Of a stretch of 64,000 nt of DNA, positions 1-9,876 are shown in pieces (the stretch's first letter is position 1; every line of letters begins with the position of its first letter). Origin of the DNA: Sphingobacterium sp. (GTDB lineage: Bacteria > Bacteroidota > Bacteroidia > Sphingobacteriales > Sphingobacteriaceae); assembly GCA_029239355.1 (NCBI GenBank), contig JAQZAZ010000002.1, forward strand, positions 113,575 through 177,574. Reading direction: 5' to 3'. The notes under the pieces are model-generated. The model saw only the letters and a program-made list of their open reading frames with translations, had not been told where the DNA came from and ran no database searches. The position numbers and the translations under genes are program-made.

Positions 1-1701
1 TATGATCGATCCAAGCAGGCAGCCGACAGCGGTCGAAAATTTAGTCCAGCGTTTTTTTCTGAAACGCAGACCCGCTATGGCATAACAAAAGCCAGCCAGC
101 CCCAGCCCCATTACTGTCCGCAGTAAGTAAGCTAACAGGTAAGCGCTGTAACCACTAAAATCAGAATAGCCATCTTCGTAGGGTAGAAAAAAGTGAAACA
201 GCGGATTTGGCAGGATTTTTTTGACAATGAAGGTTCCAAAAAAGAGAAAGAAAAGCAGGCTGATACCCAAAGCGGTAAACCTATTCGCAGTAATTGAATT
301 GATAAAAAGTATACTTGTCGCGAATAAAACCAATGATAGCGTATTGAAGCCAAGCACACCTAGATAGGCTGCCCAGTCAAACTGTACATAGTGGTATGCA
401 AACTGAAAAACAATTGCTTCCAGTATGAGCAGCACCGTAAAAGAAAGTACCACCACCGTCAGGGACAGCCCATGTCCGATCCATTTGTTGCAACTATAAT
501 ACGTTGTCACTTCCAGGTGGGAAAATCCCGCAACCTTGGACCTCCAAAAAAGATCATTCGCCAGGTACAGGATAATCAGCATTCCCAGTAACTGAAAATT
601 TTCAATAATCGTAGCGGACATAAGCCCAGAGGAAGCATATTTTTGCGGAATACGAATTCCCTTTTCGATTTCCGCATATAATTCCATCCCCACAAAAAAC
701 AGGAGGCTCAAGCCGATGCCGTAGCAGGCAACACCGCGCAGGAGATAGAATAAATCCATTTTAGCAAAGGAAAACGTTGCCTGTATACTTGATTTCCAAT
801 GGAGATCAGCAGCTATTTTTTTGTATGGGGCCGATTGACCTTGCTGATCTCCCTGTAGCTGAGGTTGATTGGCCTTTCGGCCGCGACTCGCGGAAGCAAA
901 GGCAAAGCGACAATAACATAACAGCAAGCACAGTACAGCAAGTCCCAGATAAAGCAGCCGATTGATTAGCAGAAAGCCCGAGAACGGCTGGACCTGCAAA
1001 TTTTTGGCATTCACAGACCTTGCTTTCGTCTCATAAAAATAAGCTGAGATACCAAATGGATCCAGTAAGCTGGAAATCTTTTGCATACCGATCGATTGTG
1101 GCATACTTCCGCTCATAAAAGGTGAGCTGGAAAATAACAGCAGCAACATATAGACGATATACAGCGAAATTGCCCCTAGCAGCACCAGGAGCTTGCTCTT
1201 GGATAGATAGGATAAGGTAAAAAGCAAGCTACATACAAACAAGCTATTGAACACACCGAATACAAACAGTGGATTCAGGTAATATCCCCAAGAAAAAACG
1301 GGCTGCATATCCGCTCCGGTCCGCAGGTTCAGGCCGATGCCGAATCCCAGACATACGAGCACAAAACACAAAAAGCTCAGCAGAAAATGAGCGGCAAAAT
1401 TTCCCATTAAGTACGATTTCTTTCGGACAGGCGTCACAAACAGGATTTGGCCAAATCCAGATTCGGCATCGCTAAAGAGGATCTTTTGCGCAAAATAGCA
1501 GGCAAACAAAATAATCGACAAGCTGAAAAAGCCGAGCACGAAGCCAATTGTATAAGCCGCATTCATATAAATTTCCTGACTTGCGGAGAGGTTAAACTGA
1601 TTGCCACAGAAGGCAGCGAAGAGCAGGATGAATCCGAGGAACAGGTAAGTTGGCCAACCCTTCAATCCGCGAAGGAGGCTAAACATTAAAACCGTTTTCA
1701 T
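1..1701 (-). CDS. ABC-2 type exporter permease (partial, runs off window start)
   Basis: An open frame of 567 codons runs on the minus strand from an ATG at 1701 down to base 1 without a stop, so the C-terminus lies outside the window. The translation is strongly hydrophobic with many membrane segments separated by short loops. It begins MKTVLMFSLLRGLKGWP and contains a motif like EsGfgQiLfvTPVrKksYl after the second segment, as in large ABC-2 permeases of Bacteroidota. Its ATG overlaps the TGA of the upstream ATPase gene (ATGA at 1698-1701), so the two are probably translationally coupled and form one exporter. The substrate cannot be told from the sequence; related exporters carry antibiotics, lipids or peptides. 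The family call is confident, the function is not. Confidence 0.8.
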   Translation of the reverse strand, partial: MKTVLMFSLLRGLKGWPTYLFLGFILLFAAFCGNQFNLSASQEIYMNAAYTIGFVLGFFSLSIILFACYFAQKILFSDAESGFGQILFVTPVRKKSYLMGNFAAHFLLSFLCFVLVCLGFGIGLNLRTGADMQPVFSWGYYLNPLFVFGVFNSLFVCSLLFTLSYLSKSKLLVLLGAISLYIVYMLLLLFSSSPFMSGSMPQSIGMQKISSLLDPFGISAYFYETKARSVNAKNLQVQPFSGFLLINRLLYLGLAVLCLLLCYCRFAFASASRGRKANQPQLQGDQQGQSAPYKKIAADLHWKSSIQATFSFAKMDLFYLLRGVACYGIGLSLLFFVGMELYAEIEKGIRIPQKYASSGLMSATIIENFQLLGMLIILYLANDLFWRSKVAGFSHLEVTTYYSCNKWIGHGLSLTVVVLSFTVLLILEAIVFQFAYHYVQFDWAAYLGVLGFNTLSLVLFATSILFINSITANRFTALGISLLFFLFFGTFIVKKILPNPLFHFFLPYEDGYSDFSGYSAYLLAYLLRTVMGLGLAGFCYAIAGLRFRKKRWTKFSTAVGCLLGSII

Positions 1702-2576
1702 CGTTTTGTTTCTTGATCAAGCGCCTTAAAATAAACATGATCCAAGGTAGGCTTCTGTGCAGTAAAACCAGCAACCGGGGATTCGGCATACACGGTCACC
1801 TGCAATTCTCCCTCCCGCAGATCCTTACTGACCAGCTGGAATTGGTCCTCATACCGCTGCAGATCCGATAATGGAATACGGGCCGACCATAATTTTCCAT
1901 CGAGCTGGCGGATTAGGTCGGCAGGCCTTCCCTGTTTGACGATCCTTCCGGAAGCCAGGATTGCCATCGCAGGACAAAGGTTTCGCACATCCTCCACCAG
2001 GTGGGTGGAGAGCAGTACAATAACGTCCTTGCTGATCTCGTTGAGCAGAAAGTTAAACCGGCTTCTCTCCGACGGGTCCAAGCCCGCGGTAGGTTCATCG
2101 ACGATCATGATTTTGGGGCTACCCAAAAGCGCCTGCGCCACACCAAAACGCTGCCTCATGCCACCAGAAAAAGTCAGCACTTCTTTGTTGCGCGCCTCGA
2201 AGAGGTTGACTTTATGGAGCAGCAAGTCGATCTGTTGACTCCTGGCCCTGGCATCGGACAATCCTTTGAGGCAAGCGATATGATTCAAGAGCTGATAAGC
2301 CGTCACCCTGGGGTACACCGAAAAATCCTGCGGCAGGTAGCCCAGGTATTTCCGGATGGCATCTGGATCCTGTTTTATGGGACTGCCATTAAAAGAGATG
2401 CTTCCCTGACTGGGCTGCAAAAGGCCGACGATACATTTCATAAGCGATGATTTACCGGCACCATTCGGTCCCAGCAGGCCAAACATGCCATTGGAAATTT
2501 TTAGGTCAATGCCACTGAGCGCTTGTACGCCATTCCGATACGTAAGGCCCAATTGTTCGATAGATAAGCTGTTCAT
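1698..2576 (-). CDS. ABC transporter ATP-binding protein
   Basis: This 292-residue protein is the nucleotide-binding subunit that drives the adjoining permease. Walker A is GPNGAGKS at residues 36-43, the signature is FSGGMRQR near 138, Walker B is IMIVDEP near 157, and the switch histidine lies in LLSTHL near 191. The layout is that of BcrA/CcmA-type drug or lipid exporter ATPases, with about 80 extra C-terminal residues. Its stop overlaps the permease start (ATGA). Sixty-six bases upstream lies the XRE regulator on the same strand, so DUF2975, regulator, ATPase and permease may be one transcript. The substrate is unknown. Confidence 0.92.
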   Translation of the reverse strand: MNSLSIEQLGLTYRNGVQALSGIDLKISNGMFGLLGPNGAGKSSLMKCIVGLLQPSQGSISFNGSPIKQDPDAIRKYLGYLPQDFSVYPRVTAYQLLNHIACLKGLSDARARSQQIDLLLHKVNLFEARNKEVLTFSGGMRQRFGVAQALLGSPKIMIVDEPTAGLDPSERSRFNFLLNEISKDVIVLLSTHLVEDVRNLCPAMAILASGRIVKQGRPADLIRQLDGKLWSARIPLSDLQRYEDQFQLVSKDLREGELQVTVYAESPVAGFTAQKPTLDHVYFKALDQETKR

Positions 2577-2642
2577 TGGAAAATAAAGTCAATAAGGTGG
2601 CTAGCCACATAAACTGCAGCTAAAAAATTATAGCTATAAAAG

Positions 2643-2849
2643 TTAATCTTCCCGGTATTCCAAGATATCGCCAGGCTGACAATCCAGTTCTCTGCAGATT
2701 GCTTCCAAAGTATCAAAACGCACCCCTTTGGCCTTACCGGTCTTGAGGATGGAGAGGTTGACAGTCGTTATCCCTAAGCGCTCTGCTAATTCCTTGCTCT
2801 GCATTTTGCGTTTGGCAAGCATGACATCTAAGTTGACTACGATAGGCAT
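2643..2849 (-). CDS. XRE-family transcriptional regulator (Cro/CI type)
   Basis: A 68-residue protein made almost entirely of one helix-turn-helix domain (KELAERLGIT followed by the recognition helix TVNLSILKTGKAKGVRFDTL). It ends with the ELDCQPGDILEY motif typical of small YozG-like regulators. It starts one base after the stop of the upstream DUF2975 gene, a pairing common in Firmicutes and Bacteroidota in which the small regulator and the membrane protein are co-transcribed. It probably autoregulates this operon and perhaps the downstream ABC exporter; that is inference from position. Confidence 0.9.
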   Translation of the reverse strand: MPIVVNLDVMLAKRKMQSKELAERLGITTVNLSILKTGKAKGVRFDTLEAICRELDCQPGDILEYRED

Positions 2850-2850
2850 A

Positions 2851-3366
2851 TTATATGATAAGATCTTGATCGTTCTGCAAATTTACCCCTTGTCTAAATA
2901 TATTGGCAAGGAACAGGCTAAATATTCCCAAGATAAAATGTATACCCACCAATATCCAGATAACGCCTTCCACTTCCACAAAGAAGCTGGCGATTAATAC
3001 AGCAGGCAGGGGCAAAAAAATGTTAAACAGGTAAAAATGCCGCATCGTTTTTATGTTGGCTGGCGTAAAAATACGAGATTGCATAAAAGCCCTGAAGACC
3101 CTCCCCGCTAGATAAAAAAAGGCAGCATATCCAAAAAGGATCAGCAGGAAAGAAAAAATGAGGTAGGCCAGGCTGTTGTCCACATTTAAAAAGGTAGTCT
3201 CTGTAAAAGGATAACTGATGTGTAAGAATCTCCCTTCCCCATAGGCTGAGATCCACAATCCAGTAACCAGACAGAAAAGCGAATACACAAAAATCGAAAA
3301 ATAGACAATGGATAATGCCCTGCATAGCAACTGCAAAATACGGGCGATGAAATTAGTCTGTTCCAT
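2851..3366 (-). CDS. DUF2975 family membrane protein
   Basis: A 171-residue protein with four predicted membrane segments (near residues 15-35, 60-85, 108-130 and 133-158). It matches the DUF2975 layout: a short N-terminal cytoplasmic stretch, a large first extracellular loop, and a conserved region after the second segment that includes FRAFMQSRIFTPANIKTMRHF. The biochemical role of the family is unknown. The next gene, one base downstream, is a small XRE regulator, the usual partner. A good Bacteroidota promoter lies just upstream, leaving a leader of only about 15 bases. Confidence 0.85.
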   Translation of the reverse strand: MEQTNFIARILQLLCRALSIVYFSIFVYSLFCLVTGLWISAYGEGRFLHISYPFTETTFLNVDNSLAYLIFSFLLILFGYAAFFYLAGRVFRAFMQSRIFTPANIKTMRHFYLFNIFLPLPAVLIASFFVEVEGVIWILVGIHFILGIFSLFLANIFRQGVNLQNDQDLII

Positions 3367-3387
3367 ATTTAGATTTGATTAATTATT

Positions 3388-3417
3388 CAAATATATAAAC
3401 TAATTAAAATAAAACAA
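3388..3417 (-). promoter_or_regulatory. Putative promoter of the DUF2975-XRE operon
   Basis: On the minus strand TTG (3417-3415), a 19-base spacer and TATATTTG (3395-3388) match the Bacteroidota sigma-ABfr consensus TTTG-N19-21-TAnnTTTG. The ATG at 3366 follows about 15 bases after the expected start of transcription. Confidence 0.6.
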
Positions 3418-3609
3418 TAATTATTTAAAATATTTTTTTATTCTCTACTGTCAATCACTGTCAATTCGATTCACTGAAAGAACTGCTTGAAAAGCGCCGA
3501 ACGAGTTGAAAATACCTCCAGACATGAATGGACGCTACGGCAGCAAGGGACGATGTAAATATTAATAATTTATTAATATTCGTAACACGCTCAGGTATAA
3601 TTGCCTACT

Positions 3610-3617
3610 TACATTTG
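3610..3617 (+). promoter_or_regulatory. Candidate -7 element for the fecI-like gene
   Basis: TACATTTG fits TAnnTTTG and lies 18 bases before the fecI-like ATG. No good TTTG is seen at the expected -33 distance, so this is a weak promoter, one that needs an activator, or a chance match. Confidence 0.35.
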
Positions 3618-3634
3618 GTCTTTGCATAACTACC

Positions 3635-4243
3635 ATGGCTAATTGTGAATTTACAGCACTTACGGATCAGGAACTGGTGGGCCTGGTCCAACTCGAGGAC
3701 AATAAAGCGGCCTTTTCCGAACTCTATAACCGCTATTGGGAGCCATTGATCAATCTTGCAGGTAAGAGGACACTCTCCCTATCTATGGCCGAAGAAATCG
3801 TTCAAGACGTCTTTGTTGATTTTTATTTGCGAAGAAAAGAAATCCAGCTCAAACATTCCCTTGCGGCCTATTTAAAAACGGCCATAAAATTTCAGGTATT
3901 TAAAACCTACCGGGCGCAAAAAATCCAGGATAAATATATCGAAACTGTATCCCATCTCGGTCAGGGATCCCCCATTCAACCCGACAGCATGCTCGAAGCC
4001 AAACAAATCCATGCCGAGATAGTTCAGATCACAGAAAAAATGCCGCCCACCTGCAAACAGGTGTTTCTATTGAGCCGTTTCGAAAAACGTTCGAACCAAG
4101 ATATTGCCGAGCAGCTCAACATTTCAGTGGCCATGGTCCGCAAGCACATTACCAAATCCATGAATATGATGCGGGCCGAAATCAACGAACATCAAATGGA
4201 TATTTTCTATTTGATGTTACTGCTATATAGCCATAAAAATTAA
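3635..4243 (+). CDS. FecI-like ECF RNA polymerase sigma factor
   Basis: A 202-residue sigma-70 family factor of the ECF class. Region 2 spans roughly residues 24-95 (AFSELYNRYWEPLINLAGKR, then the EEIVQDVFVDFY core). Region 4 spans roughly 130-190 (MPPTCKQVFLLSRFE, then the helix-turn-helix SNQDIAEQLNISVAMVRKHI). It is followed by a FecR-type anti-sigma factor and an STN-domain TonB receptor. This is the standard transenvelope signalling arrangement, in which substrate binding at the receptor releases the sigma factor to transcribe the receptor operon. The ATG at 3635 agrees with the family's usual N-terminus. Confidence 0.92.
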   Translation: MANCEFTALTDQELVGLVQLEDNKAAFSELYNRYWEPLINLAGKRTLSLSMAEEIVQDVFVDFYLRRKEIQLKHSLAAYLKTAIKFQVFKTYRAQKIQDKYIETVSHLGQGSPIQPDSMLEAKQIHAEIVQITEKMPPTCKQVFLLSRFEKRSNQDIAEQLNISVAMVRKHITKSMNMMRAEINEHQMDIFYLMLLLYSHKN

Positions 4244-4318
4244 CCAATTTCATTTTTTTTGAAATTCCTGTTCCCGCTTTTGACTACTTCGGGTACTAGT
4301 TAGTATAAAGCAGAGGAA

Positions 4319-5485
4319 ATGGATGATCAAAATCAACACATACGGGATATACTTGCGAAATACGAAGCAGGAACGATAACCGAGGAAGAGCTTAGACTAA
4401 TTGACAACTGGTATGCCCCATTTGAGGCCAACCCCGATCTCATCGACAGTTTAAGCGCCGAAGAACGCACGTTTAGAAAAAAACAACTGCAGGAAAAGAT
4501 ACTCGGTCAGCTTACTGCAGATACATCAACATTGGCAATAACGCCCAAAAAGCGATTTTTCCTCACTCCTGGCAAGCGGCTATTGCAAGCAGCGGCCAGC
4601 CTGATCCTGATTTATGCCGTCTCTTTTTACTTGATCAACAATCAGTATAAAAAGCCGCCGACCACCGTAGGCGCGCATAACAATACCATCAATCCCGCAA
4701 CAGACCGAGCGGTTTTAACACGTAGTAATGGCGAAGAGATCCTGCTTGATGAATCAAAAAACGGGGAACTCTTTACGGAGGGAAATGTGCATATCAACAA
4801 ATTGAAACCCGGCAATTTGGTTTATACCACCGACAACAAGGTAGATAAGGTATACAGCAATACCCTGTCTACCCCCCGTGGGGGCAGATATCAGCTGACT
4901 TTGGCCGACGGTACGCGGGTTTGGCTGAACGCGCAATCGTCGATCACCTACCCTTCGGCCTTTCATGGCCACTCCAGAGAGGTGAAGATCAGCGGCGAAG
5001 TATATTTTGAGGTGGCACACAACAGCACCATGCCTTTCCGCGTGCGATCAGAAAATCAGACGATCGAAGTACTGGGAACACATTTTAACGTCAATACCTA
5101 CCATACTGGCTCCGGTGCCAAAACAACCCTCTTGACCGGTTCCATAGCCCTGACCAATCGTCACCATCGCGTTGTCCTGAAACCGGGTGAGCAAGGCATT
5201 GTTGCCGGCCCTTCCCTATCCGTAAAAAAGGTCGATCCGGCTGAAGTCATCGCCTGGAAAGAGGGCTACTTTGACTTCACGGATAATGATATCCTCACAG
5301 TCATCGAAGAATTAGGCCGTTGGTATAATGTAGACATCGACTATGCGGGCGTCCCTACCAAAGAAACATTTACGGGAAGAATACCGCGGTCCTGGCCTTT
5401 TGAAAAAGTATTGAATTTATTGAAAACATTTAAAAGCATTCAGGTAGAAATGCAAGGAAGGAGGCTTATTGTAGAAACAAAATAA
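4319..5485 (+). CDS. FecR-family anti-sigma factor
   Basis: A 388-residue inner-membrane anti-sigma factor. The N-terminal cytoplasmic part (about 1-80) has the typical ILAKYEAGTITEEELRLID start. One membrane segment lies near 90-108. The periplasmic FecR domain (about 175-275) carries the RGGRYQLTLADGTRVWLNA and GEVYFEVAHN motifs. A DUF4974 domain closes the protein (about 310-388, with FTGRIPRSWPFEKVLNLL). It is expected to hold the upstream sigma factor inactive until signalled by the N-terminal STN domain of the receptor encoded 119 bases downstream. Confidence 0.93.
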   Translation: MDDQNQHIRDILAKYEAGTITEEELRLIDNWYAPFEANPDLIDSLSAEERTFRKKQLQEKILGQLTADTSTLAITPKKRFFLTPGKRLLQAAASLILIYAVSFYLINNQYKKPPTTVGAHNNTINPATDRAVLTRSNGEEILLDESKNGELFTEGNVHINKLKPGNLVYTTDNKVDKVYSNTLSTPRGGRYQLTLADGTRVWLNAQSSITYPSAFHGHSREVKISGEVYFEVAHNSTMPFRVRSENQTIEVLGTHFNVNTYHTGSGAKTTLLTGSIALTNRHHRVVLKPGEQGIVAGPSLSVKKVDPAEVIAWKEGYFDFTDNDILTVIEELGRWYNVDIDYAGVPTKETFTGRIPRSWPFEKVLNLLKTFKSIQVEMQGRRLIVETK

Positions 5486-5604
5486 TATACACACTGATGC
5501 CTGATTCCAAAAAAAGCCAATAGTGGTCGAAACACTACTGGCCAGTAGCTGGAATAAGGCAAACGAATTTCGCGATCCAATTAACACATATTTCAGCTTA
5601 ACAA

Positions 5605-8600
5605 ATGTATAAAAAAAATACAAAAATACTATTGAAGATGAAGCTAAGCACCTTCATGACACTTTTTGGCATGCTGCAGATCAGCTTAGCAGCAACAGGA
5701 CAGCAGATCAGTCTCTCAGAGAAAAACAGCTCTCTGGCCAAAGTATTCAAAAAAATAAGTACGCAGACAGGTTATGGTTTTTTAGTGGAAGGCAGCCTCC
5801 TTAAAATGTCCAGACCGGTCACAATTGAAACCAAAAACAGCGATATAAAAATTGTGCTGGCAGAAATTTTCAAAAACCAGCCGCTGACCTTTATCTTGAA
5901 GGACCAATCCGTGATCGTTTCGGCCAGAAAAACAGCAGACGCTCTCCCCACCCTTTCCAAAGGCGTAGACAGGACAGCGGCGCAGCAACAGGGAAATATC
6001 AGTGGAAGGATTATCACCGAAAATGGTGAAGGGCTGGCAGATGCAAGTATCACGCTGCTCCAAACCAACCAATCGCTAAAAAGTAAAGCCGACGGAAGCT
6101 ACACGTTGAACCTCCCCGCCGGGTCCTATACGATCGAAGTAAGCTACATTTCCTATCAGACAAAAAGAATCACGGACATTCTTGTCCAGGCAGGGAAACA
6201 GACTCAACTTAACATCGTCTTAAAGGATGCCATAAAGAGCCTGGAGCAGGTCGTCGTCACGGCAAGTTACAAACAGGAAAGCATTGCATCACTTTATACC
6301 AAGCAAAAAAATGAAGCGACCATCTCTAACGGGATTAGCCGCGAACAAATCGCCGTTCTACCTGATAAAAACGTAGGCGAAACATTAAAGCGTATCTCCG
6401 GCGTGAGCACCAACGATAACCGCCGGGTGGTCATTCGGGGTATTGCCGAACGTTATAACCTGGCCATGATGGACGGTGCCACCCTCCCCAGTACCGACGT
6501 TCAGGTCCGGGACTTTGAATTCGATATTGTGCCAAGCAACCTGATCGACAATGTCATTATCCACAAGACAGCATCACCTGATCTGAGCTTCGGTTTTGGC
6601 GGTGGCCTGGTCAAGATCAATACCCTGGCCATTCCGGTCAAAAACTTCACTTCCTTTTCGATAGGGAGCAAGTATATCAATGGATCGACAGGAAAAGATT
6701 TCTTAGGCTATGGCCGCGGCAGCTTGGACTACCTGGCTTTTGACGACGGTACCAGGGGCGATTTTCCCCGCGACCTGACCGTATTCAACGGCATCAATTA
6801 CGACCCCGCCAACCCCTATAAGCCGGTGCCTGAAGGCGTCACGCCATTTACACCCGAGATGATCGCTGCACAAAACAAACGCATCGGCGGGTTAGAACGT
6901 CTGGGGACGCGGAAATATACCGCCCTGCCCGGGCAAAACTATCAATTCAGCCTAGGGCGAAGTTACACCGCAGCCAAGGGTATCCTGGGATTTGTCGGAT
7001 CGCTCAGTTACAGAAACGAACAATCCATTGATAATATCTCCAATTTTGAACGGGGCAACTGGCAGAAAACAAACGGGACAACCTACGATATCAGCACCGG
7101 AAAAGAAGTCAATCCCACCATCTCCACGCAGTATAACTTCAACTCCAGTTTGAGCGCTTTGATCAACATCGGCTGGAACAGTAAAAATCACAAACTTACC
7201 TCCCGAAATTTTTATTCCAGGATGTTCAACAACCAGTTTTCTGTGATCAAAGGCTGGGGGAATGATATCGGTCATGATTCCAGGCCCGCCATCAGGGAGT
7301 ATGACCGGCCTAAATTTATCAATATGCTCCAGAACAAGCTGGAAGGCGAACATCAGTTCGGCAATTTCAAATTCGAGTGGAATGTTGCCCGCAATCGCTT
7401 AAACAACCTGGAGAAAGATGCCACCGAGGCCTGGCTCGCCCCGATCGGCACCTTAAATGATACCATTTATAATATTGTCCCTTCGCACTACGCCAACGCT
7501 GGCGACGGAACTTTCACGCGCTCCGAATACCATTATACAGAGACCAATAAAATTGCCGAAGGCGCAGTAAGCTACCAGACCAATTGGTTGGGGCAAAAGC
7601 AAATTTTAAAAGCAGGCTATCAATTTATGGATAGACACGGGCTATTCGAATGGGTCTCCCTACCGATTGTTTCGGTCGGTGCAAATACCTTCACCCCCGT
7701 GAATACCTGGTCGGAATACCTTGAGTTTAAAGATCCCTTACATGGGATGTTCTATTATCCTGCCGCCTTCTCGGTCAGCGCCTATGAAGGAAAAAACATC
7801 AACCAGGCCGTGTACGGAATGATGGACAACAGGTTCAATTCATGGATCCGCCTCGTATGGGGATTACGTGCCGAATATTTTAAGTATAAAAGTTTGCAGA
7901 ATGGCGATAATGACCTGATGATGGATGCCAGGACCATTGCCATGCGCAAGCAACGGTTTGTCGATCCAAAAACCGGAAAAATTGTGGGTATGACAGCCGA
8001 TCCCGAAACCGAAGAGAAAACCTGGCGCTACCTACCCTCGGCGAGCCTGACGTTGACCCCATTGCAGGATTTCAATATCCGGTTAGCCTATTCCCAATCT
8101 GTGGTGCGCCCGGCATTGATCGAAAACTCGCGGATGGTCCGCCAAGACCCGGCATTAGGTGGTGCTTACCGTCGAAATGAAGGCGTACTGTCTACCGCAA
8201 TTGACCATTATGATGTACGTTTTGAATGGTTCCCTTCTCTTGCAGAGGTGATTTCAATCGGATTTTTCTATAAATATTTTCAAAACCCCATCGAATTATA
8301 CCAGCAGATGATGGACTCCTCGCACCGTATTTACGTCACGACCAACAACTCCGAATGGGCCAAAGTAAAGGGACTGGAGTTTGATATCCGCAAAAATTTA
8401 GGCTTTATACGGCCAGGCTCCCTGATGGAGAACTTTAATCTCAGCGGAAACATCACGCTTCAAAGCTCAGAGGTACAGTCAGCCGAATTTAAGGCAAAGG
8501 GCATGGAAACCGATAAATACGGAAATACCTTTGAATACCGGGAGAAAAACGTCTTAAAAAGCAAGCGTCCACTCTATGGACAGATCCCTGTGGTCTACAA

Positions 8601-9060
8601 TGCAGCCTTACAGTACACAGCCGATCGATTAGGTGCGAATGTGGCATTCAACCATATGGGGTACAAAACCTTTATGACAGCCATGAGCGAAGAGCTTATC
8701 GAATACGAACGCCCGCGCAATCAGCTGGATGCACAGATTAGCTATAAATTTTTGAAAAACAAAAATCTGGATGTCAAACTCAATCTGAGTAATCTGTTGA
8801 ATAGCCCGTTCCGCTTTTATGTGAATAGAGCCGAAACATTCAAAGTACAAGACCGGTGGAAAGGGCTGGCCAACTCCGAATGGCCGACACAAGAATGGGA
8901 GGAGATCTACGAATGGAAATTCGGCTTTTCGCAAAAATATGAAGAAGGCTATTATGAAACCTCCGAAGATGGCAAGCAAAAGACCCGTGTCGGTGACAAA
9001 GAGACCTTCAACAGAAAAGTGGGCAGTTCTTTTAGCCTATCCGTCGGATATACATTTTAA
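5605..9060 (+). CDS. TonB-dependent outer-membrane receptor with STN signalling domain
   Basis: An unusually long receptor (1151 residues). After a signal peptide there is an STN domain (about 30-110), which signals to FecR. A carboxypeptidase-regulatory-like beta domain follows (about 130-215, starting GNISGRIITENGEGLADASI), then a plug (about 240-350, with ISREQIAVLPDKNVGETLKR and VVIRGI) and a long beta-barrel ending in GYTF with a terminal aromatic residue. The start may be ATG 5605 or ATG 5638; the latter gives a more ordinary signal peptide (MKLSTFMTLFGMLQISLAA). No SusD follows. Two related lipoproteins do, so the substrate is not obviously a glycan. It is likely induced through the FecI/FecR pair upstream. 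Confidence 0.9.
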   Translation: MYKKNTKILLKMKLSTFMTLFGMLQISLAATGQQISLSEKNSSLAKVFKKISTQTGYGFLVEGSLLKMSRPVTIETKNSDIKIVLAEIFKNQPLTFILKDQSVIVSARKTADALPTLSKGVDRTAAQQQGNISGRIITENGEGLADASITLLQTNQSLKSKADGSYTLNLPAGSYTIEVSYISYQTKRITDILVQAGKQTQLNIVLKDAIKSLEQVVVTASYKQESIASLYTKQKNEATISNGISREQIAVLPDKNVGETLKRISGVSTNDNRRVVIRGIAERYNLAMMDGATLPSTDVQVRDFEFDIVPSNLIDNVIIHKTASPDLSFGFGGGLVKINTLAIPVKNFTSFSIGSKYINGSTGKDFLGYGRGSLDYLAFDDGTRGDFPRDLTVFNGINYDPANPYKPVPEGVTPFTPEMIAAQNKRIGGLERLGTRKYTALPGQNYQFSLGRSYTAAKGILGFVGSLSYRNEQSIDNISNFERGNWQKTNGTTYDISTGKEVNPTISTQYNFNSSLSALINIGWNSKNHKLTSRNFYSRMFNNQFSVIKGWGNDIGHDSRPAIREYDRPKFINMLQNKLEGEHQFGNFKFEWNVARNRLNNLEKDATEAWLAPIGTLNDTIYNIVPSHYANAGDGTFTRSEYHYTETNKIAEGAVSYQTNWLGQKQILKAGYQFMDRHGLFEWVSLPIVSVGANTFTPVNTWSEYLEFKDPLHGMFYYPAAFSVSAYEGKNINQAVYGMMDNRFNSWIRLVWGLRAEYFKYKSLQNGDNDLMMDARTIAMRKQRFVDPKTGKIVGMTADPETEEKTWRYLPSASLTLTPLQDFNIRLAYSQSVVRPALIENSRMVRQDPALGGAYRRNEGVLSTAIDHYDVRFEWFPSLAEVISIGFFYKYFQNPIELYQQMMDSSHRIYVTTNNSEWAKVKGLEFDIRKNLGFIRPGSLMENFNLSGNITLQSSEVQSAEFKAKGMETDKYGNTFEYREKNVLKSKRPLYGQIPVVYNAALQYTADRLGANVAFNHMGYKTFMTAMSEELIEYERPRNQLDAQISYKFLKNKNLDVKLNLSNLLNSPFRFYVNRAETFKVQDRWKGLANSEWPTQEWEEIYEWKFGFSQKYEEGYYETSEDGKQKTRVGDKETFNRKVGSSFSLSVGYTF

Positions 9061-9070
9061 ATCAACCGCT

Positions 9071-9874
9071 ATGAAAACACAACCAATCTTAACAGCCGCA
9101 GCGATCTACTTTTTTCTGCTATTCACCCTGCTGTCCTGCAATAAAGGTGGAGACGATCTTTTGTACAGCTCTAATGTACATATGGTCAATTTAAGTGGCT
9201 ATAATAACAGTGAAGAGGAACTTATCCTTCAATTGGACACCTTTGCTGCCACCGTCACTCCGCCATTTAGCCGGATCGAGTTTGGTGCAAAATACAATTT
9301 CAACGCTATCAGCAAGTCCAGCTTAAAATTTATCATGAAATCCAAAGCCACCGACAAAATTCTTTTGCAGAGGGAAATCAAGGCCAGTGATACCACACTG
9401 GAGACCAATCTCAATGTAATTTATATGGACGGAAAAGTGGCCGATTTCCCGGCAGTCCCAGCGCCAGTGGAAGGCAAGGTTCAATTAATCTATATGCTGC
9501 AGTCCAATATTTTAAATTACCGCGAGCCGGTGGATATTGTATTTGGGAAATTCTATTTTACCCCCAAGGTATTTGAAGAAGTCATCCGGATAAAAAATTT
9601 AAAGCCCAATGAATTCTCAAAACCGATCGCTTTTGACCCATTCCCGTTAGGCATACAGGATTATAACGGGCAGAAGACATCGGTATTATTTCGGGCCTAT
9701 ATCTATAAGGCCGGGACAGATATACCGTACAGCGAGGGTTCTTCGTACACATTCAATCAGCTGACCTCGGGTGCTCCGGTCCCCTCGCCGACCACATCCA
9801 TTTCCAAATTGTTTATCATCAACGAAGCTCCGCTTAACAACACCATGCGATTCAATAAGGTTTTAGAATTATAA
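9071..9874 (+). CDS. Lipoprotein of unknown function (paralogue of next gene)
   Basis: The start is placed at ATG 9071, ten bases after the receptor stop, because it gives a clean lipoprotein signal (LFTLLSCNK, lipid on the Cys at about residue 22). An upstream in-frame ATG lies inside the receptor gene and is rejected. The mature protein of about 245 residues looks beta-rich. It shares a pattern with the next gene product: SGYNNSEEELILQLDTF here against NGYNGSAHPLQVAIDT there, and a later YmDGKV/YfDGKV. It is probably surface-exposed or periplasmic and a partner of the TonB receptor. I do not recognise a characterised family. Confidence 0.75.
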   Translation: MKTQPILTAAAIYFFLLFTLLSCNKGGDDLLYSSNVHMVNLSGYNNSEEELILQLDTFAATVTPPFSRIEFGAKYNFNAISKSSLKFIMKSKATDKILLQREIKASDTTLETNLNVIYMDGKVADFPAVPAPVEGKVQLIYMLQSNILNYREPVDIVFGKFYFTPKVFEEVIRIKNLKPNEFSKPIAFDPFPLGIQDYNGQKTSVLFRAYIYKAGTDIPYSEGSSYTFNQLTSGAPVPSPTTSISKLFIINEAPLNNTMRFNKVLEL

Positions 9875-9876
9875 TT

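Noticed and set aside
2001..2450. 149-codon plus-strand open frame
   Set aside because: It is antisense to the ABC ATPase motifs; a shadow frame.
2577..2642. Palindrome GTGGCTAGCCAC between regulator and ABC ATPase
   Set aside because: It is short, with no T tract or promoter elements; it may be chance or a weak operator.
8939..9070. Earlier start for the first lipoprotein within the receptor gene
   Set aside because: It would put the lipoprotein signal in the middle of the protein; ATG 9071 fits the lipobox.
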